The notes: generated from the sequence alone by a model not told the origin. A DNA stretch of 64,000 nt from Macrotis lagotis (GCF_037893015.1 NC_133658.1:284895719-284959718), one strand, 5' to 3'; shown: positions 36,885-49,029, numbered from the stretch's first letter. Program-made: numbers and translations.

Positions 36885-37072
36885 AAGATGCTCAACTTTT
36901 TTGTGTGTCATGGATCCCTTTGGCAATCTGGTGAGACCTAGGGACCCTTTCTTTGAATAATGTTTCTAAATGTATAAAGTAGATAGGATTATAAAGAAAA
37001 CCAATGATGCTGAAATATGGTTATCAGAATATTCAAACAATTTCAAGGATTCCCCAGGTTAAGAATTTCTAA
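36885..37072 (+). repeat. Ancient interspersed repeat, family not resolved
   Basis: Phrases GTGTCATGGATCCCTTTGGC, AATCTGGTGAGACCTAGGG and CCCCAGGTTAAGAATTTCT are typical of an old mammal-wide repeat, possibly a non-autonomous DNA element. Confidence 0.5.
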
Positions 37073-37194
37073 TAATATAGTTATATTTAGCACTTAAAAA
37101 ACCTAAATATAATAATATGATAGTCTCTAGGCACCTGAAAGTCTCTAAAACTAATATAATAGTTTATGGACACCTAACAGAGACTAAATACTGG

Positions 37195-37400
37195 CTGCAG
37201 TCTGAGTGTTGACTTCAGATACAGTCTGAACCCTAATCTTGATATCAAAATGACCCTAGTCAGAGCCCAAGCCCTGACCCCTGACCCCTAAACCCTAACC
37301 ACAGACAGAATGATCCCTAAGTCCCTCCAACAGACTGAACCCTATCCCAACTACAGAAATAATTGGTCACAGGCTAAACCTTAAAGCAAATATAAATTGG
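37195..37400 (+). repeat. Remnant of a ~24-bp minisatellite
   Basis: Three to five decayed units of the form ACAGACTGAACCCTATCCCA, including GACCCCTGACCCCTAAACCC. Same unit as the longer array at 55196-55430. Confidence 0.6.
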
Positions 37401-38039
37401 CTCCTTATTCCTTATAAAAGACTATCCCGTTATCCCCATCAATAGATTAAACTTTTAAGCTTGGTTCATCGTCTTAGAAATGATGATACAAAATAAGGTC
37501 AGTGTTTAGATGGAAACCTAGTCCCACCAGTTGAAACATAACACAGATATAGTGTGCTACTGAGTAAATGCATATAAAATGTTGAAGTGATTGTCAGCTG
37601 TGGTTGTTATTATGACTAGTGGTGCTATTTTCTTACATGAAGGTTGGCAGTATTATGTATACATAAGACCTGGGTCTGAGCCTGGATCAAAATACAGGAG
37701 TCCTACAGTGTTACAGTGTGACTGGGGACAAATTACTCAATTTCCTGATGGCTCAGTTATTCTAGCTATTAAATGGGAATAAAAGCTGTTCCCATTCCCT
37801 CCAGAGGGATAAAAAGAGAAGATGAGATAGGACAATTAAGGGGGGGGGGTGTAATCTAATCCAACCATTGGAGGTAGTAGGAATTCTTCTCTTTTGTGCT
37901 GAAACAGTTTTGCTGTTGTTCAGCTGGGAAGTTCTACTAGGTGGGTCTACACTCCCCTCATCCTAGACATAATCAAAATTGGGCACGATCGATGCTTGCA
38001 AGCTTGTTATATAGTCATGCATGTCATAACAGTACCTGA

Positions 38040-38148
38040 TCTACTGAATACATATATATTTATGTACATATATAGACATATACAAATATAGAGAGATAGA
38101 TAGATGGATAGATAGATAGATCTATATACACACACACACACACACACT
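38040..38148 (+). repeat. AT-rich, GATA and CA compound microsatellite
   Basis: ATATATTTATGTACATAT, then GATAGATAGATAGAT units, then ACACACACACAC. Confidence 0.9.
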
Positions 38149-38187
38149 GTGTAGATAGGCAATCAACAAGCATCTATGATATGTTAG

Positions 38188-38478
38188 AGGGCAGCTATGT
38201 GTTGCAGTGGATAGAACACTTGTCATGACATCAGGAGGACTGCAGTTTGAATCCAGTCTCAGACACCTGCCATTTACTAGCTGTGTGAACTTAAGCAAGT
38301 CATTAACCCTGATTGCCTTGCATCCAGGGCCATCTCCAGTTGTCCTGATTCATATATGGTCACTGGACTCAGATGACTCTGGAGGAGAAAGTGAGGCTGG
38401 TGACTTAGCATAGCATCCTCTCACTCAAATCCAATTCATGTGGCTGTCATGACATCACTTCTCCAATGTTGTGATCTT
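38188..38478 (+). mobile_element. Composite marsupial SINE, near full length
   Basis: Head GGGCAGCTATGTGTTGCAGT and a second part CCAGGGCCATCTCCAGTTGT, TTCATATATGGTCACTGGAC, ending ATGACATCACTTCTCCAATG. It is followed directly by an L2/MIR-type tail (38485-38630, AGGCACTGTGGTAAGTGTT). Confidence 0.8.
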
Positions 38479-38708
38479 CTATTATGTGTTAGGCACTGTG
38501 GTAAGTGTTGGGGATACAAGAAAGGCTAAAAACTCCAACAACAGTAGCAGCAACAACATAAAACATTTCCTCCTCTTGGGGTTCAAGTTCTAATGGAGAA
38601 GATAATATGCAAACAACTGTGTGCAAACACAAGACAAACAGGATGAAATGAAGATAAGGAGGGAAGGTGTTAGAATTAAGGAAGTTCAGAAAAGCATGCA
38701 CTTAAAAT

Positions 38709-38732
38709 ACACACACACACACACACACATAC
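38709..38732 (+). repeat. CA microsatellite
   Basis: Run of about eleven CA units. Confidence 0.95.
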
Positions 38733-39834
38733 ACAGAGACTTCTTGATAGTTTATAAAACCTATTCTATTTCTGTCCATATTCTTACTGGATCTTTGCAA
38801 CATTTCTTGGAAACAAGTAGGGCAGGAATCATTTTTTATAGATGAGGAGTGTAAGGTCCAGAGGAGGTTCATAGATCAAGAGCTAAAAAAGAAGAGACCA
38901 TCTCATCTAACTCCCTCATTTTACAAAGGAGAAAAACTGAGGCCCAGGACAATTAATTAACTTTGTTGTTGTCACAGAAGAAATGTGTCAGGAGGGTTAG
39001 GGCAGAAGGCAATGGAATTTTAACCAAGGGCCAGTGTTCTTTCTAATGAATAAATGGTGCCTCCATGAATTTGCTAAAAGGGATAATGAGCTGAAATTCA
39101 AATCCAGGTTTCCAAGAGTTGTGATTTTTTCCCCATTCCATCATGCCTTCTTCCTAGCTTTGTATAAACTGCTAGAAAGGTCTCTTTAAACTGTCCTTTG
39201 CAATGCCCAGGTCAATATAGGCTCTAGGGGGGGGGAAGATTTTGATTCTGGATATTGTCAATGACCACACAAACTCCAAGACACCTGAGTAGTAAACAAA
39301 GAGTTAACTAATAACAACTTCTACTTATATTGTGCTTCAAAGCTTACAGAAACACTTTCCTCACAGTCATCAAGGACTTATAAATAGGGCTGTGGGGGGG
39401 GGGAGTATGGTAGGCCATGAGAATAGCACATACCATTGTCTACACTTTACAGATGTGGAAGAGGTGAGTGGTTTACCCATAACTATCTGGTTAATAAGCA
39501 TCGCCATGATTAATAATAAAACTTGCAATAATAATAATAAATAACGATAGCAACAAAAACAATTTGTGAAATGATTTATGGTGGCTTATATACATTATCT
39601 CATTCAATAAATTACATCATTTGAGAGGGTATTAATTCTAATGGGCAAGAGTCCATCAAGTTGAGGTGGGTACTCTTTTGTCTTCACTATGTTCTATTCA
39701 TATTTTATTGTAAAATATCCAAATATCCAACAATACTTTAATGTCTAAAAAAGAATTGGGATTGAGGGGAGGGGTATCTGAGAAGCTGGCTACTCTTAAC
39801 TGACTCTATTACAATTTTTTTTCCATTTACTCAC

Positions 39835-40004
39835 TGAATTGGGATTCAGTCCCATGTTTGCCTCAATGTATGTCTCTGTCTTTGGCTCAACAGCAAGTTC
39901 GGCTTCCAAGATCTTTTCCACTGGCATGTCCTCATTAGCGCTGCTGGTTGACTCCACCTCATTCTCATTCCGGTCTTTGCCCCTCTGCCTCTCCTCTTGC
40001 ACAG
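39835..40004 (-). CDS. RXRA: RXRA exon 5: hinge end and start of the ligand-binding domain
   Basis: RXRA is a nuclear receptor that binds 9-cis retinoic acid and is the shared heterodimer partner of RAR, VDR, TR, PPAR, LXR and others. This 170-bp exon begins with two bases of an Ala codon, then encodes 56 residues (human 205-260), starting [20 protein letters not shown] and ending GLNPNS. It carries the hinge and helix 1 ([17 protein letters not shown]). The [19 protein letters not shown] stretch separates RXRA from RXRG and RXRB. The acceptor is a pyrimidine-rich run ending CTTTTCTAG and the donor is GTGAGT. Compared with human RXRA from memory, I see R234K, V250I and S259N; Tyr249 and Ser260 are kept. 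It is the most 5' coding exon visible; phase 1 at its acceptor requires an upstream exon ending in G. Confidence 0.96.
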
Positions 40005-41446
40005 CTAGAAAAGAGGAGGAATGGATGTGAGCTATATCACACATGGAAGGTCCAGACATAAGGGAAAAAGATGGCATCCCTCAAGTTCTTCACACCAAAT
40101 TTCTAGCCAAAATGTGTGTCATGGCCTAGGGGCTACCTTGGGTTCTAGCTACAAAATAGAAAGCCCCCATCAACCATTTTCTCAGTGACGTTTTCAACCA
40201 AAAAATGAGAAAAGGAGGGCCTTCTAGAAAAAGAAATTGTACAGGTGTGGTCAATTCTCAATTATCCTATCCATGGATTATCCAATTTTTAAAAATTATT
40301 TTAAAGCTCTGGTTATCATTTCTTTAATCCCTGAGCATCCCGCACTATTAGGTGAGAACAATTCATTTTAACATTAGACCAGAACTACTCATAAGTTAAC
40401 AGCTACAGGAGAAAAACAGCTTGAATATTCCATAATGTTAGAGAAGGAAGTGCCATTAGAGCATCCTGTTCAACTCTATCATTTTTCAGAGGAAGAATCT
40501 GATGTGGATAGAGCTAAAGGGATTTACCCAAAGTCAGAGTTAAAACCCAAATACAAGTCTACTGACTCCCAGCTCCAATGGTCTTTCCAATGCCAAATAA
40601 AACTGGTTTTTGGAATTATTTATTGTTTGGGATTACTTATGTTTGAGTTTCCTTCAATTAGTGTAGACAATTCAGAGTAGAAGATACAAGAAATATGAGA
40701 AGAGAAATATATCATGGGGGAAAGAAAATTGAATCTGGAGTCATAAAGGACCTATGTTCAAATCCAAGCTCTGTAAAGTATATGTGGCCTTGAGTAAATC
40801 ATTGAACTTCTCTGAGCATCAATTTTCTTGACTATAAAATGAGGGAAATGAACTAGGTCTCTAAGATCCCTTCCAATTCTAAATTTGTAAACTTATGAAC
40901 ATAAATGTCTGGATAAACTTCACTTTGAGAAGAGGTTTCAAAAAATAAGACAGGGTTAGGGCATCAAACTAAGAGAACAGAACACATAAGGATCCTGCCA
41001 GATAAGATGAACCACCCACACAGGTTAGGTTTAATGGTAAGGAACCAGCTGGGTGGGGCTCTGCGGTGGCGCCTTAATGGTGCCCACAGTATTCCACTTG
41101 GAGCTTGGAGCTTCTCCCCTACAGAAGGGAATTCCTTGTGGTTGCTTTGAGTCACTGCCCCCACTCCAAGGGCCTGCACCCACCTTTGGTGCTATGCTAC
41201 CCATGCAGAAGAAAACACTGAGCCTGGGGCATTCTGCCACCCATCCCCCCCACCACACCCAACCTGCTGAGCCTCTGGTCCAGGACTGCATCACACTGTA
41301 AATCACCTTTTCCACCTACGTCTTCTCTGGTTACCCAGGGCCTCAGCTGCTTATAGTTAGCAGCCAAGGGGAGGCAGAACAACAGATGGGACCATGAACA
41401 AATGAGGCAAATTAATGGAGAAATTAATTTAGAAAAGTGATCGAAG

Positions 41447-41581
41447 AAAAAGGGGGACAACTGGGAAAGAGCACTGGTCCCAAAGTCAGGAGGACCTGAA
41501 TTCAAATTCAGTCTCAAGACACTTGACAATAATTATGTGACCCTAAGCAAGTCACTTAAATTCAATTGCGCCCCCCCCCAA
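41447..41581 (+). mobile_element. tRNA-derived SINE with C-run before the A tail
   Basis: Diverged copy: GAGCACTGGTCCCAAAGTCA, AATAATTATGTGACCCTAAG, then about ten C. Target duplication AAAAGTGATCGAAG (41433-41446) and AAAAGTGATCAAAG (41582-41595), again differing at a CpG. Confidence 0.85.
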
Positions 41582-42589
41582 AAAAGTGATCAAAGGGGCT
41601 GCCATTCATATAATCTGGTGCCTTATATCTTGTCTTCTATTGGCAAGCTTGAGAATGGGAATGGATGGCTCCTCAGAAAGAAATTTCAATTCTACCAAAA
41701 TTTTTTAAGTGAATACAATGTAGAAAGCATTGTACTGTGAGCTAGGCATAAAAATGTGAAAAATGAGATGGGAGTTGCCCCCAAGGAACTTGTGTCCTCC
41801 CCAAGAGGACATCATATGTATACAAAGTATTGTGAAAAAAGTCTGATTTTTTTTGTATAAATAACATGTATAAAATTGAAATTATGCAAGGCAGAGAATT
41901 CCAGTGTCACAGGAGAGATCTAGATACAATGCTCCAGGAACACTTAAGAAGGAGGAGATGGGAATTTGGGTTAGGTTTCACAAAGTACAAGCTAGAGCTC
42001 AAGTCGGAGCCAACAGGACAAGAGCAGGGAACACTGGATACCCACATCTGGCCAGGCTGCAGATCCTCCAATCTGAAGCAAGGAGGGGTCCTTCTCCCCC
42101 CACCTGACCACTGAGCCTTAGGGTCCCAAGGGATACCAAACCTGCTGCTTTGTTGGCACAGGCATCACCCAGGGACATGGAACTGCAGCATCTCCCATCT
42201 CTTCTTAACCATTCTTACAGAGAGCTGGCAGTTTTGACCAACTTCTTTCCAGAGTTTGGTTTCTATGGACTCTGGACACTATTATTCCCCACCCTTCATT
42301 CCCAGAAAACAAGATGTGAAGTGCTCCAAAGCTTTCTGTGCCAATCCAACTTTCAACCAATTATTCTGCCCTTTCTCCTTTTATTTTCTCCAGGCCATCT
42401 GTATTTATGTGGTCTTTGTTCCTTCTTCCTAGGTAACAAATCCCCTGAGTGGTCCTCACGAGGTTTTCTAGGGAAGCTATTTCCTGCAGATTGACTGCTC
42501 CCCATCTCTCACTTCCTTGCCTTTGCAAGGTTAGATTAGTAACTCTCTTCTCACTTTGCCCATCTAAGAGGCCCTTTAAAGTCTGTGAC

Positions 42590-42702
42590 AGAGGCAGCTA
42601 GGTAGTGCAATGGAAAGAGCACCAGCCCTGGAGTCAAGAAGATCTGAGTTCAAATCCAGCCTCAATTAACTGACACGTATTAGCTGTGTGACTTGCAAAA
42701 AT
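42590..42702 (+). mobile_element. tRNA-derived SINE, 3' shortened
   Basis: Head GAGGCAGCTAGGTAGTGCAA; the middle is altered (CAATTAACTGACACGTATTA) and the end is short. Target duplication AAGTCTGTGAC at 42579-42589 and 42703-42713. Confidence 0.9.
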
Positions 42703-43384
42703 AAGTCTGTGACTGAAATCTCACCTGCTTCAAGGAGCTGGGATTGATGTTACAGGTTGGTGAATTTCATAGCAAACTTCTCTCTCTAACGCACTAATCA
42801 TGTAATATTGATTATTATCTCTCTGGGTATCTTATCCCTGCTATAGACTATCAATTCCTCAGGAGGCAGGCTGGGAGATGATTATCAAATCTAGTCTAAA
42901 CTATGAGTATGCTGATGAATATCTTGTTGGGCAGGCAACCAATCCCAGGAATTGTAGATCAAGATCTAGAGGGTTCTTGGGGACACTGAATTCAAACTCT
43001 TCATTTTTGAGATGAGAACAAGGAAGCCCAAACAGTGGTAACTTGCCCAAAGTCACACCAGTAGGATTTGAACTCAGATCTTCCTGGTTCCAGTGTTCCA
43101 TTTATATAAGACTAAATGTTTGTTGCTTTTTTTGTCAATGTTGTTTAAAACTGAGAACAAATTCATGTGATCTGGATAGTGAAGAGAGCACTAGCTCTAA
43201 AGTCAAAGGATCTAACTAAAGCTATCTGATATAGTGTAGGGATTTACCTTGTTTGGAGAATTACTCTTTCTTAGACTCCCTTCAATTATAGGGAATGATC
43301 TAGGATTGATGGTATTAGGAAAATGAACAATCAAACAAGGGAAACATGGTCCAGTCAAAAGGGAGCTTGATCTATAAGAAATGA

Positions 43385-44030
43385 TGAGCAGGCAGATGTC
43401 AGGAAAGCCTGGAAAAACTTATATGAACAGATGCTGAATGAAGTGCACAGAACCAGGGGAACACTATACATTCTAACATTAACATTGTGTGATGATCGAC
43501 TATGACAGATTCAGCTCATCTCAGCAATACAACAATCAAAGGTAATTCTAAGAATTGTGATGGAAAATGCCATTCACATCTAGAGAAAGAATTATGGAAT
43601 CTGAATGCAGATCAAAGCATACTAGTTTTGCCTTTTTAAATTTGTTTTTTTTTTGTTTTTTTTTCTTTTCACAGTTTTTCCCCTTTATTCTGATTCTTTT
43701 TTCACAACATGACAAATATGGAAATATGTGTAACATGTACATATGTACATGCCTAACCTATATCAGATTACTTGCTATCCTAGGTGGAGGGACGGAAGGG
43801 TGGGAGAAAACTTTATAAAATGAATTATGGGGGGGCAGCTAGGTGGTACAGTGGATAGAGCACCAGCCCTGGAGTCAGGAGTACCTGAGTTCAAATCCGG
43901 CCTCAGACACTTGATAATTACCTAGCTGTGTGGCCTTGGGCAAGCCACTTAACCCCATTGCCTTACCAAAAAAAAAAAAAGAATGATGAAAACTACCTTT
44001 AAATATAATTGAAAATTTTAAATTTAACAA
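43385..44030 (+). mobile_element. Abundant marsupial interspersed repeat, 3' part, split by a SINE
   Basis: Recognisable phrases: AACAGATGCTGAATGAAGTG, CACAGAACCAGGGGAACAC, AATGCCATTCACATCTAGAG, AAAGAATTATGGAATCTGAA, ACATGACAAATATGGAAATA, CTATATCAGATTACTTGCT, then after the SINE GATGAAAACTACCTTTAAAT. I know this block as very common in marsupial genomes but cannot name its family with certainty. The SINE interrupts it at 43830-43980. Confidence 0.65.
43830..43980 (+). mobile_element. Full-length tRNA-derived SINE nested in the marsupial repeat
   Basis: Head GGGGGCAGCTAGGTGGTACA to a run of 13 A, close to consensus. Flanks GAATTATG (43822-43829) and GAATGATG (43981-43988) are a likely 8-bp target duplication with one change. 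Confidence 0.9.
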
Positions 44031-44044
44031 AAGGGGGGAGCTGG

Positions 44045-44450
44045 ATTTGGCTTTTGAGGAGCCCTTAGTTCAAATAATGATTCTCCTGAGAGACTTTGGA
44101 CAATGCACTTAACTTCTGGGAGCCTCAGTTTTCTTATCTGTAAAACAAGGGAGTTGGGCTCAGTGACCTCAAAGATTCCTTCCTCTATATCTAAATATAC
44201 AAACTTGTGAATTCCTTTATAACAGTCCATTTCTAGCTGGGTAGTCCTCTTCCACTTCTGGTTAACCTCTGGCAAGAGGACAAGATTAAAGAACCAGAAT
44301 TCAAATACTAGCTTTGCCACTCACCACCTGGGTGACTTAGGGAGGTCACTGGAGCTTTCTGGGTCTCAGTTTCTCTAACTATAACACAGCAGGGAGAGGA
44401 AGAGAATAAATGATCTCTAAAACATTTCCAGCTCTGAATCCTAAGAGTCA
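44045..44450 (+). repeat. Two adjacent MIR-type relics
   Basis: First: 44045-44215 (GCCTCAGTTTTCTTATCTGT). Second: 44285-44450 (ATACTAGCTTTGCCACTCAC, GGTCTCAGTTTCTCTAACTA). Both run in the plus direction. Confidence 0.6.
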
Positions 44451-44793
44451 ATTTTGGTCCTATGCTCAATGGTCTCAATGGTTGACCCAAGTAAACTGGA
44501 AGGCAGAGCTACCCTGAGCTGAAAAAGAGAAATCCTTCCTCTGAACCAATCTGGCTCCTTTGAAAGTACACAAGACTACAGTGTGTCCATGGCTCTGAAT
44601 TTGAACTTGCCACAGGGGACAGTAAGCAGTGGCACCAGGGGGATACTTAGGGCTGATTAAGCTGCGGAAACCCGAAGCCTTAAGTAGTATATGCCAAAGC
44701 ACTTTGTCAGACACAAAGAAAATGCATGCAAACACACAGACACACAGACACACCACCCATTACACATATATACCACACACACCACACATACAT

Positions 44794-44795
<2 letters not shown>

Positions 44796-44843
<48 letters not shown>
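44796..44843 (+). repeat. CT microsatellite, 48 bp
   Basis: Uninterrupted CT run, preceded by a CA-rich imperfect stretch (44724-44795). Open frames over it are artefacts of the repeat. Confidence 0.97.
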
Positions 44844-44846
<3 letters not shown>

Positions 44847-44884
44847 CCTTCCCTGACCTTGAGATACTCATATGAAGCCCAATT

Positions 44885-45290
44885 AAAGGGGGGAGCCAAG
44901 AGTCAGCCTGAAGTTCCCATCCCAATCTTTCCTTTCAGGCTTTCACATTAGTGAGGAAAAAAGTTTTTTAATTAGCTGCATTTCTGAAGTCACCCCTCCG
45001 TCCTCAGTCTCCCTTCAAACAATGCCCACATACACACGCACCTCTGGTCTGCAGTTTCCTAAGCGAGAATTTAGGCTGTTCAATTCATCATTTGCCAGAT
45101 CCTACCCCAGAGAGGCAGAATGAAGTGATTATTGTAAATCTAGCCCTGGTAAAAGACCCTGGCTCCTCTGGGAGCCCAGGCACAATATCAAGATAAAATA
45201 TGGTTATGTTTGCAAACAGCTAGATCTCAAGTCCCTGGCAGGGCTGCCACGCTTGGAGCATCCACTTGCTAGAGTCAGCATATTCCTCTC
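44885..45290. promoter_or_regulatory. Repeat-poor block with homeodomain and FOX-like sites
   Basis: Contains TTTTTTAATTAGCTGCATTT and, near 45209, ATGTTTGCAAACAG, a palindromic pair of forkhead-like cores. Lies in the intron upstream of exon 5. Inference only. Confidence 0.3.
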
Positions 45291-45890
45291 ACTCACAGAC
45301 CCATGATTCTAAGGGGCTTTTCCAACTCTCCACAGTTACCATCTGGAGCTGGAGAATCCAAGGGCAATGGAGACTTTCTAAGCAAGCTTACAGAAGATAC
45401 AAAGCCTGTACAAGGATCCCAGAGATTCACGGATGCTTAAGAGATAGAAGGGATGGGCTCTGGAGCTATCTCTAGTTTGACCAATTCATTGGACAGAGGA
45501 AGGGTCTGAGAGCCCAGGAGTAGAGTGGGGACATTTCCAAGGTCACACAGCTAGTCAGGGGCAAATCTGGGAACTCAATATGAAGACCCCTATTTCTATC
45601 TGGTCCTGTAGCCTTGGCCTAGCTCAGAAAAGTAGGACCAACTCCACCCAACTCAGTTCTTTTCCTTCTCTGGATTTCCGTTACAGTGCATGTGGCTTAA
45701 TCTCCACTCTGATTAGACTTGCTCGTACTGTCAGATCTACTAACTTTACTCATGCTTTTGCTTCTTATCTCCACAATGACAGCAAAAGTTCCTTGACAAT
45801 TGTGTTTCCCCTAAAGTTGCAAGCATGAGGCTGTACCTATAGTGGAACCTTAATATATGTTTATAATAAACATATAAAGTGATAACCCCA

Positions 45891-46052
45891 TTCCAGGCAC
45901 CAATAGAGACACACACACACACACACACACACAAACACGCACACCACATTTAAAAAAAAAAAGGGACAGGGTCAAAATAATGAATTCAAGAAAACTCTCA
46001 GGGGCAGATGATAGTATTAAATGTATTTCAGGTACCAAGACATGTGCATGCA

Positions 46053-46084
<32 letters not shown>

Positions 46085-46158
46085 TCTGAAAAAAATGGCA
46101 GGACCAAAATAGAGAATTAATGAAAACCATCAAGGGCAGATAATAATATTAAATCTTA
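45891..46158 (+). repeat. Tandem duplication of a ~135-bp unit containing a CA repeat
   Basis: Unit 1 (45891-46025) and unit 2 (46026 to about 46158) share the order TTCCAGGCACCAA / TTTCAGGTACCAA, a CA run, an A-run, then GGCAGATGATAGTATTAAAT / GGCAGATAATAATATTAAAT. Identity is high but clearly not perfect. Confidence 0.85.
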
Positions 46159-47273
46159 TCTCCAACAGACTACAATTAGTACAGCTGTAGTCTGCTAAAC
46201 CCCTGTTGAATGAAGGGGGAATAAGAATAATTTACACACCTGGGTTGCTGTGGGAACTATCCCATACCATCACATTCTAGTCAAACTCAGTTTTTAGATG
46301 TTCCCCAGCCCATTCTGCCCTTTCCCATCCCTGAAAGTTTTGGATGCAGAAGGCTAGACTCAGTCTCCTGCCTCTGAAAGTTCAGCTGCTGATATCTTCC
46401 CCTTCCTTCCAGATCCATCTCAGGTACCACCTCTTTCTTGAAGCCTCCCTTCCTCCTTTCAGAGCTAAAAGAGATCTCTTTATCTCCTAACCTTTCTATT
46501 TAATTCCTATATCCTTACAGCATTCTCTTTTGGGTCACAGGAGACAGAGCCACGGGTTTGGTGTCAGAGAACATAAGGACAAAATGTGGCCTGATTTTTA
46601 CCTTGAGCATGAAAAAAGGGGGGGACTGGACTCTACAGCCTCTAGAGCTCCAATTCTCTGTTCTATCTATTAGGTTAAAAGCTCAATGAAGGTCAGTTTT
46701 CATCTTTATATTCCCCAGAACTAAGCTCATCAGCATGAGCATAGCAGGTGACTTAATATCTATAAAGTTGAACTGAACTGAGCTACCAAGGCTGTAGCCT
46801 GCTTTAGAGCAATCTGCCCTGTTGAATTTGAGGAGGTATTTGATGACAGACTCTCTAAACAGTTCAGTCACAAGGGCTCTCCTAGGTGATTCAGCTACTG
46901 CAGAGGAAGATAATTACAATGGGCCCTTCCCTTAAAAAAAAAAAAGGTGGATTGTTATGGACTTCTCTGGACTAGCTCTAAATCCATTCACTGAACTCTG
47001 GGCCCAATTTCCTCCCCACCCCCACCCCCATTATTTGCTTCTCTATTTGGTAAAAATCTCCAGCTGAAGTTTTTTTGTCTTCCATTAAGCCCAATTTCCT
47101 CATCCAGTTTGTCACTGTTTCAATAAAAATAGATCATGGACATTTAAATATCACCTTTTAATTTATTCTTCCTGTTATTTATTTCCTGTTTGTTTGTTGC
47201 TCTGGGATTGTCCATGACTCATCCCCTTCCTCCTTCTTCTGGAGCCCTTATGGAACTGGTTGAGTTTGAAGTA

Positions 47274-47286
47274 TGACCAGTAACCT
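47274..47286 (-). promoter_or_regulatory. DR1-like nuclear-receptor half-site pair
   Basis: Minus strand reads AGGTTA C TGGTCA, a direct repeat with one-base spacing, the arrangement bound by RXR/PPAR, RXR homodimers or HNF4. The first half-site is imperfect. Chance occurrence is likely at this length. Confidence 0.15.
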
Positions 47287-49029
47287 TTCCTCCTTGGAAA
47301 ATTTCTTTTCCCCAGACAGAGAGGAGGTGGGGGTGGAGGGGAGAGGAGATTTCTGTACCCAGGACTTCCCAGTTAAGGGCTGCTTTTGATGACCTAGACT
47401 GATGGTACTACCAGCTTAGAATAAAGATACAAGGCCTACTTCTAGACCCTAGAATTCTTTTCTGTTTATTCAGTTTCCTCCCTGAAGAAATATTTCCTTT
47501 TCCATCCTCATCTCAATAATTTCACAAATAAGTATTAAGCCCCCATCTTTGTTTAAGACACTGTGCTAGGGGTTGGGGATATAAAAAACAAATGTAAGAA
47601 ACAATCCCTGGGCCTCAAATAATTTACAAATAAAAGTTTAGAAAGAGGTACAGTGGAAAGAATGCTGGGTTTGGAATCATGATGATCTGAGTTGATTCTG
47701 CAAGGTCTTTTGACTCCTAATCCAATTTTCTTCCAAGGATACCATTGTATAACTCCAAGTTTCATTTTCTTTACCTGAAAAAGGAGGATATAATAACAAC
47801 TATCTTGTCTCTTAGGGTTCTGGTGAAGATCTACTGAGGAAAGAAGCTGAAGAAACTGATACTCTGAAAAGTATAAATCATCCTTTATAAGGGGCAGGGA
47901 ATCTCTGGGCCAAGGGCCATGTTGGTCTGGTAATGCCAAGGCAATAGCAGACAGAGCTTAAAATTCAATAAATCTAAGGACTTTTAAGGGGTGAAATAAT
48001 TAAATGTTTGACCAAATGTAGCTCAAGAATCATGTTATAAACTCCAAATGGCCTTTGGCTCTATCCCTGCTATAGATATAATGTTTATCATATCCTGGGG
48101 TACCAGCAGAGTCACTATCTGGAAATATGGAAATAGAAATTCTTTGGGACCTCGTGGACCACAATGAATAACACACCATTCCTCTATTTAATGAAATATA
48201 AAAATCAAAACCATTGTATTTTCTCATTGAATGTAGCCATCAAGTAGCAGTGACTACTGCACTATAAAGTGATTTTCTTTGGCTATTAGAGGACTCCAGG
48301 AATCCTCTCATGCTTCCCTTTCACATTCATTTTTATCCATCATACCTCTTCATCAATTTATTCAAGACAAACTGTTTAACTAGGAAGAAATTAAAGTAGG
48401 CTTAGAAGTCTCAATAATCAGCTAAAGAAAGAGACAAGACCTACTTAGGTAACCTCTTACACTGGATTTCTAAGTCTAATTAATTACCTCAATAAATATT
48501 AACTGTCTATTATGTAAAAGCATATTGCACTAAGTTCTAAGGATGCAGAAACAAAAAATTAAAAAACTCTAAGTCTCAGTTTCCACATCTGTATATAATA
48601 AGGAATTGATCTATAATTTTAGCAGTACAGTAGAGTATAGACATGGAACTCCTTCCATTAAAAGGGATCAGAACCTGTCTTTGATATAGTGCTTGAGGTC
48701 TTAGGAACTCCCTAAAGAAAACAGGGGTTCGGTTGATTATTCAAGGTTACAGAATCAGTAACCATCAGTTGTGGGAATCAAACCCGTCTTTCTGACTCCA
48801 AGGCTAGCATTCTAACTACTACCCAACAACCTTTATTTCCTCATCTAAAAAAAATAGAGATGATAACATCTGTAATAACTACAAACAAAGAATGCTGTGA
48901 GGCTCACTATTTATAAATTACTAAGCAAATGTCAGTTATTGTTAATAAAATTAATATTTCACTCTTCTCATCTTCATGTTCAATGGAGCTCAGATTTGAT
49001 TAAAGGATCAAAGCTTTTTAACTGGAGCA

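Larger units (their letters stand above)
28966..39834 (-). other. RXRA: RXRA intron between exons 5 and 6
   Basis: 10869 bp. Contents: SINEs (29083-29211, 29551-29692, 38188-38478), a MIR/CORE-SINE (32653-32905), an antisense composite-SINE tail (33015-33115), MIR-type relics (32150-32265, 33290-33465, 35925-36065, 37650-37825, 38880-39010), L2-type tails (31905-32105, 34215-34320), an ancient repeat (36885-37072), minisatellite remnants (37195-37400), and TA/CA, TTA, GATA and CA microsatellites. 33600-33980 and 34340-34740 are repeat-poor. Confidence 0.9.

Noticed and set aside
37255-37310. Interstitial telomeric repeat
   Set aside because: CCCTAA words occur but not in six-base tandem order; they belong to the ~24-bp minisatellite unit.
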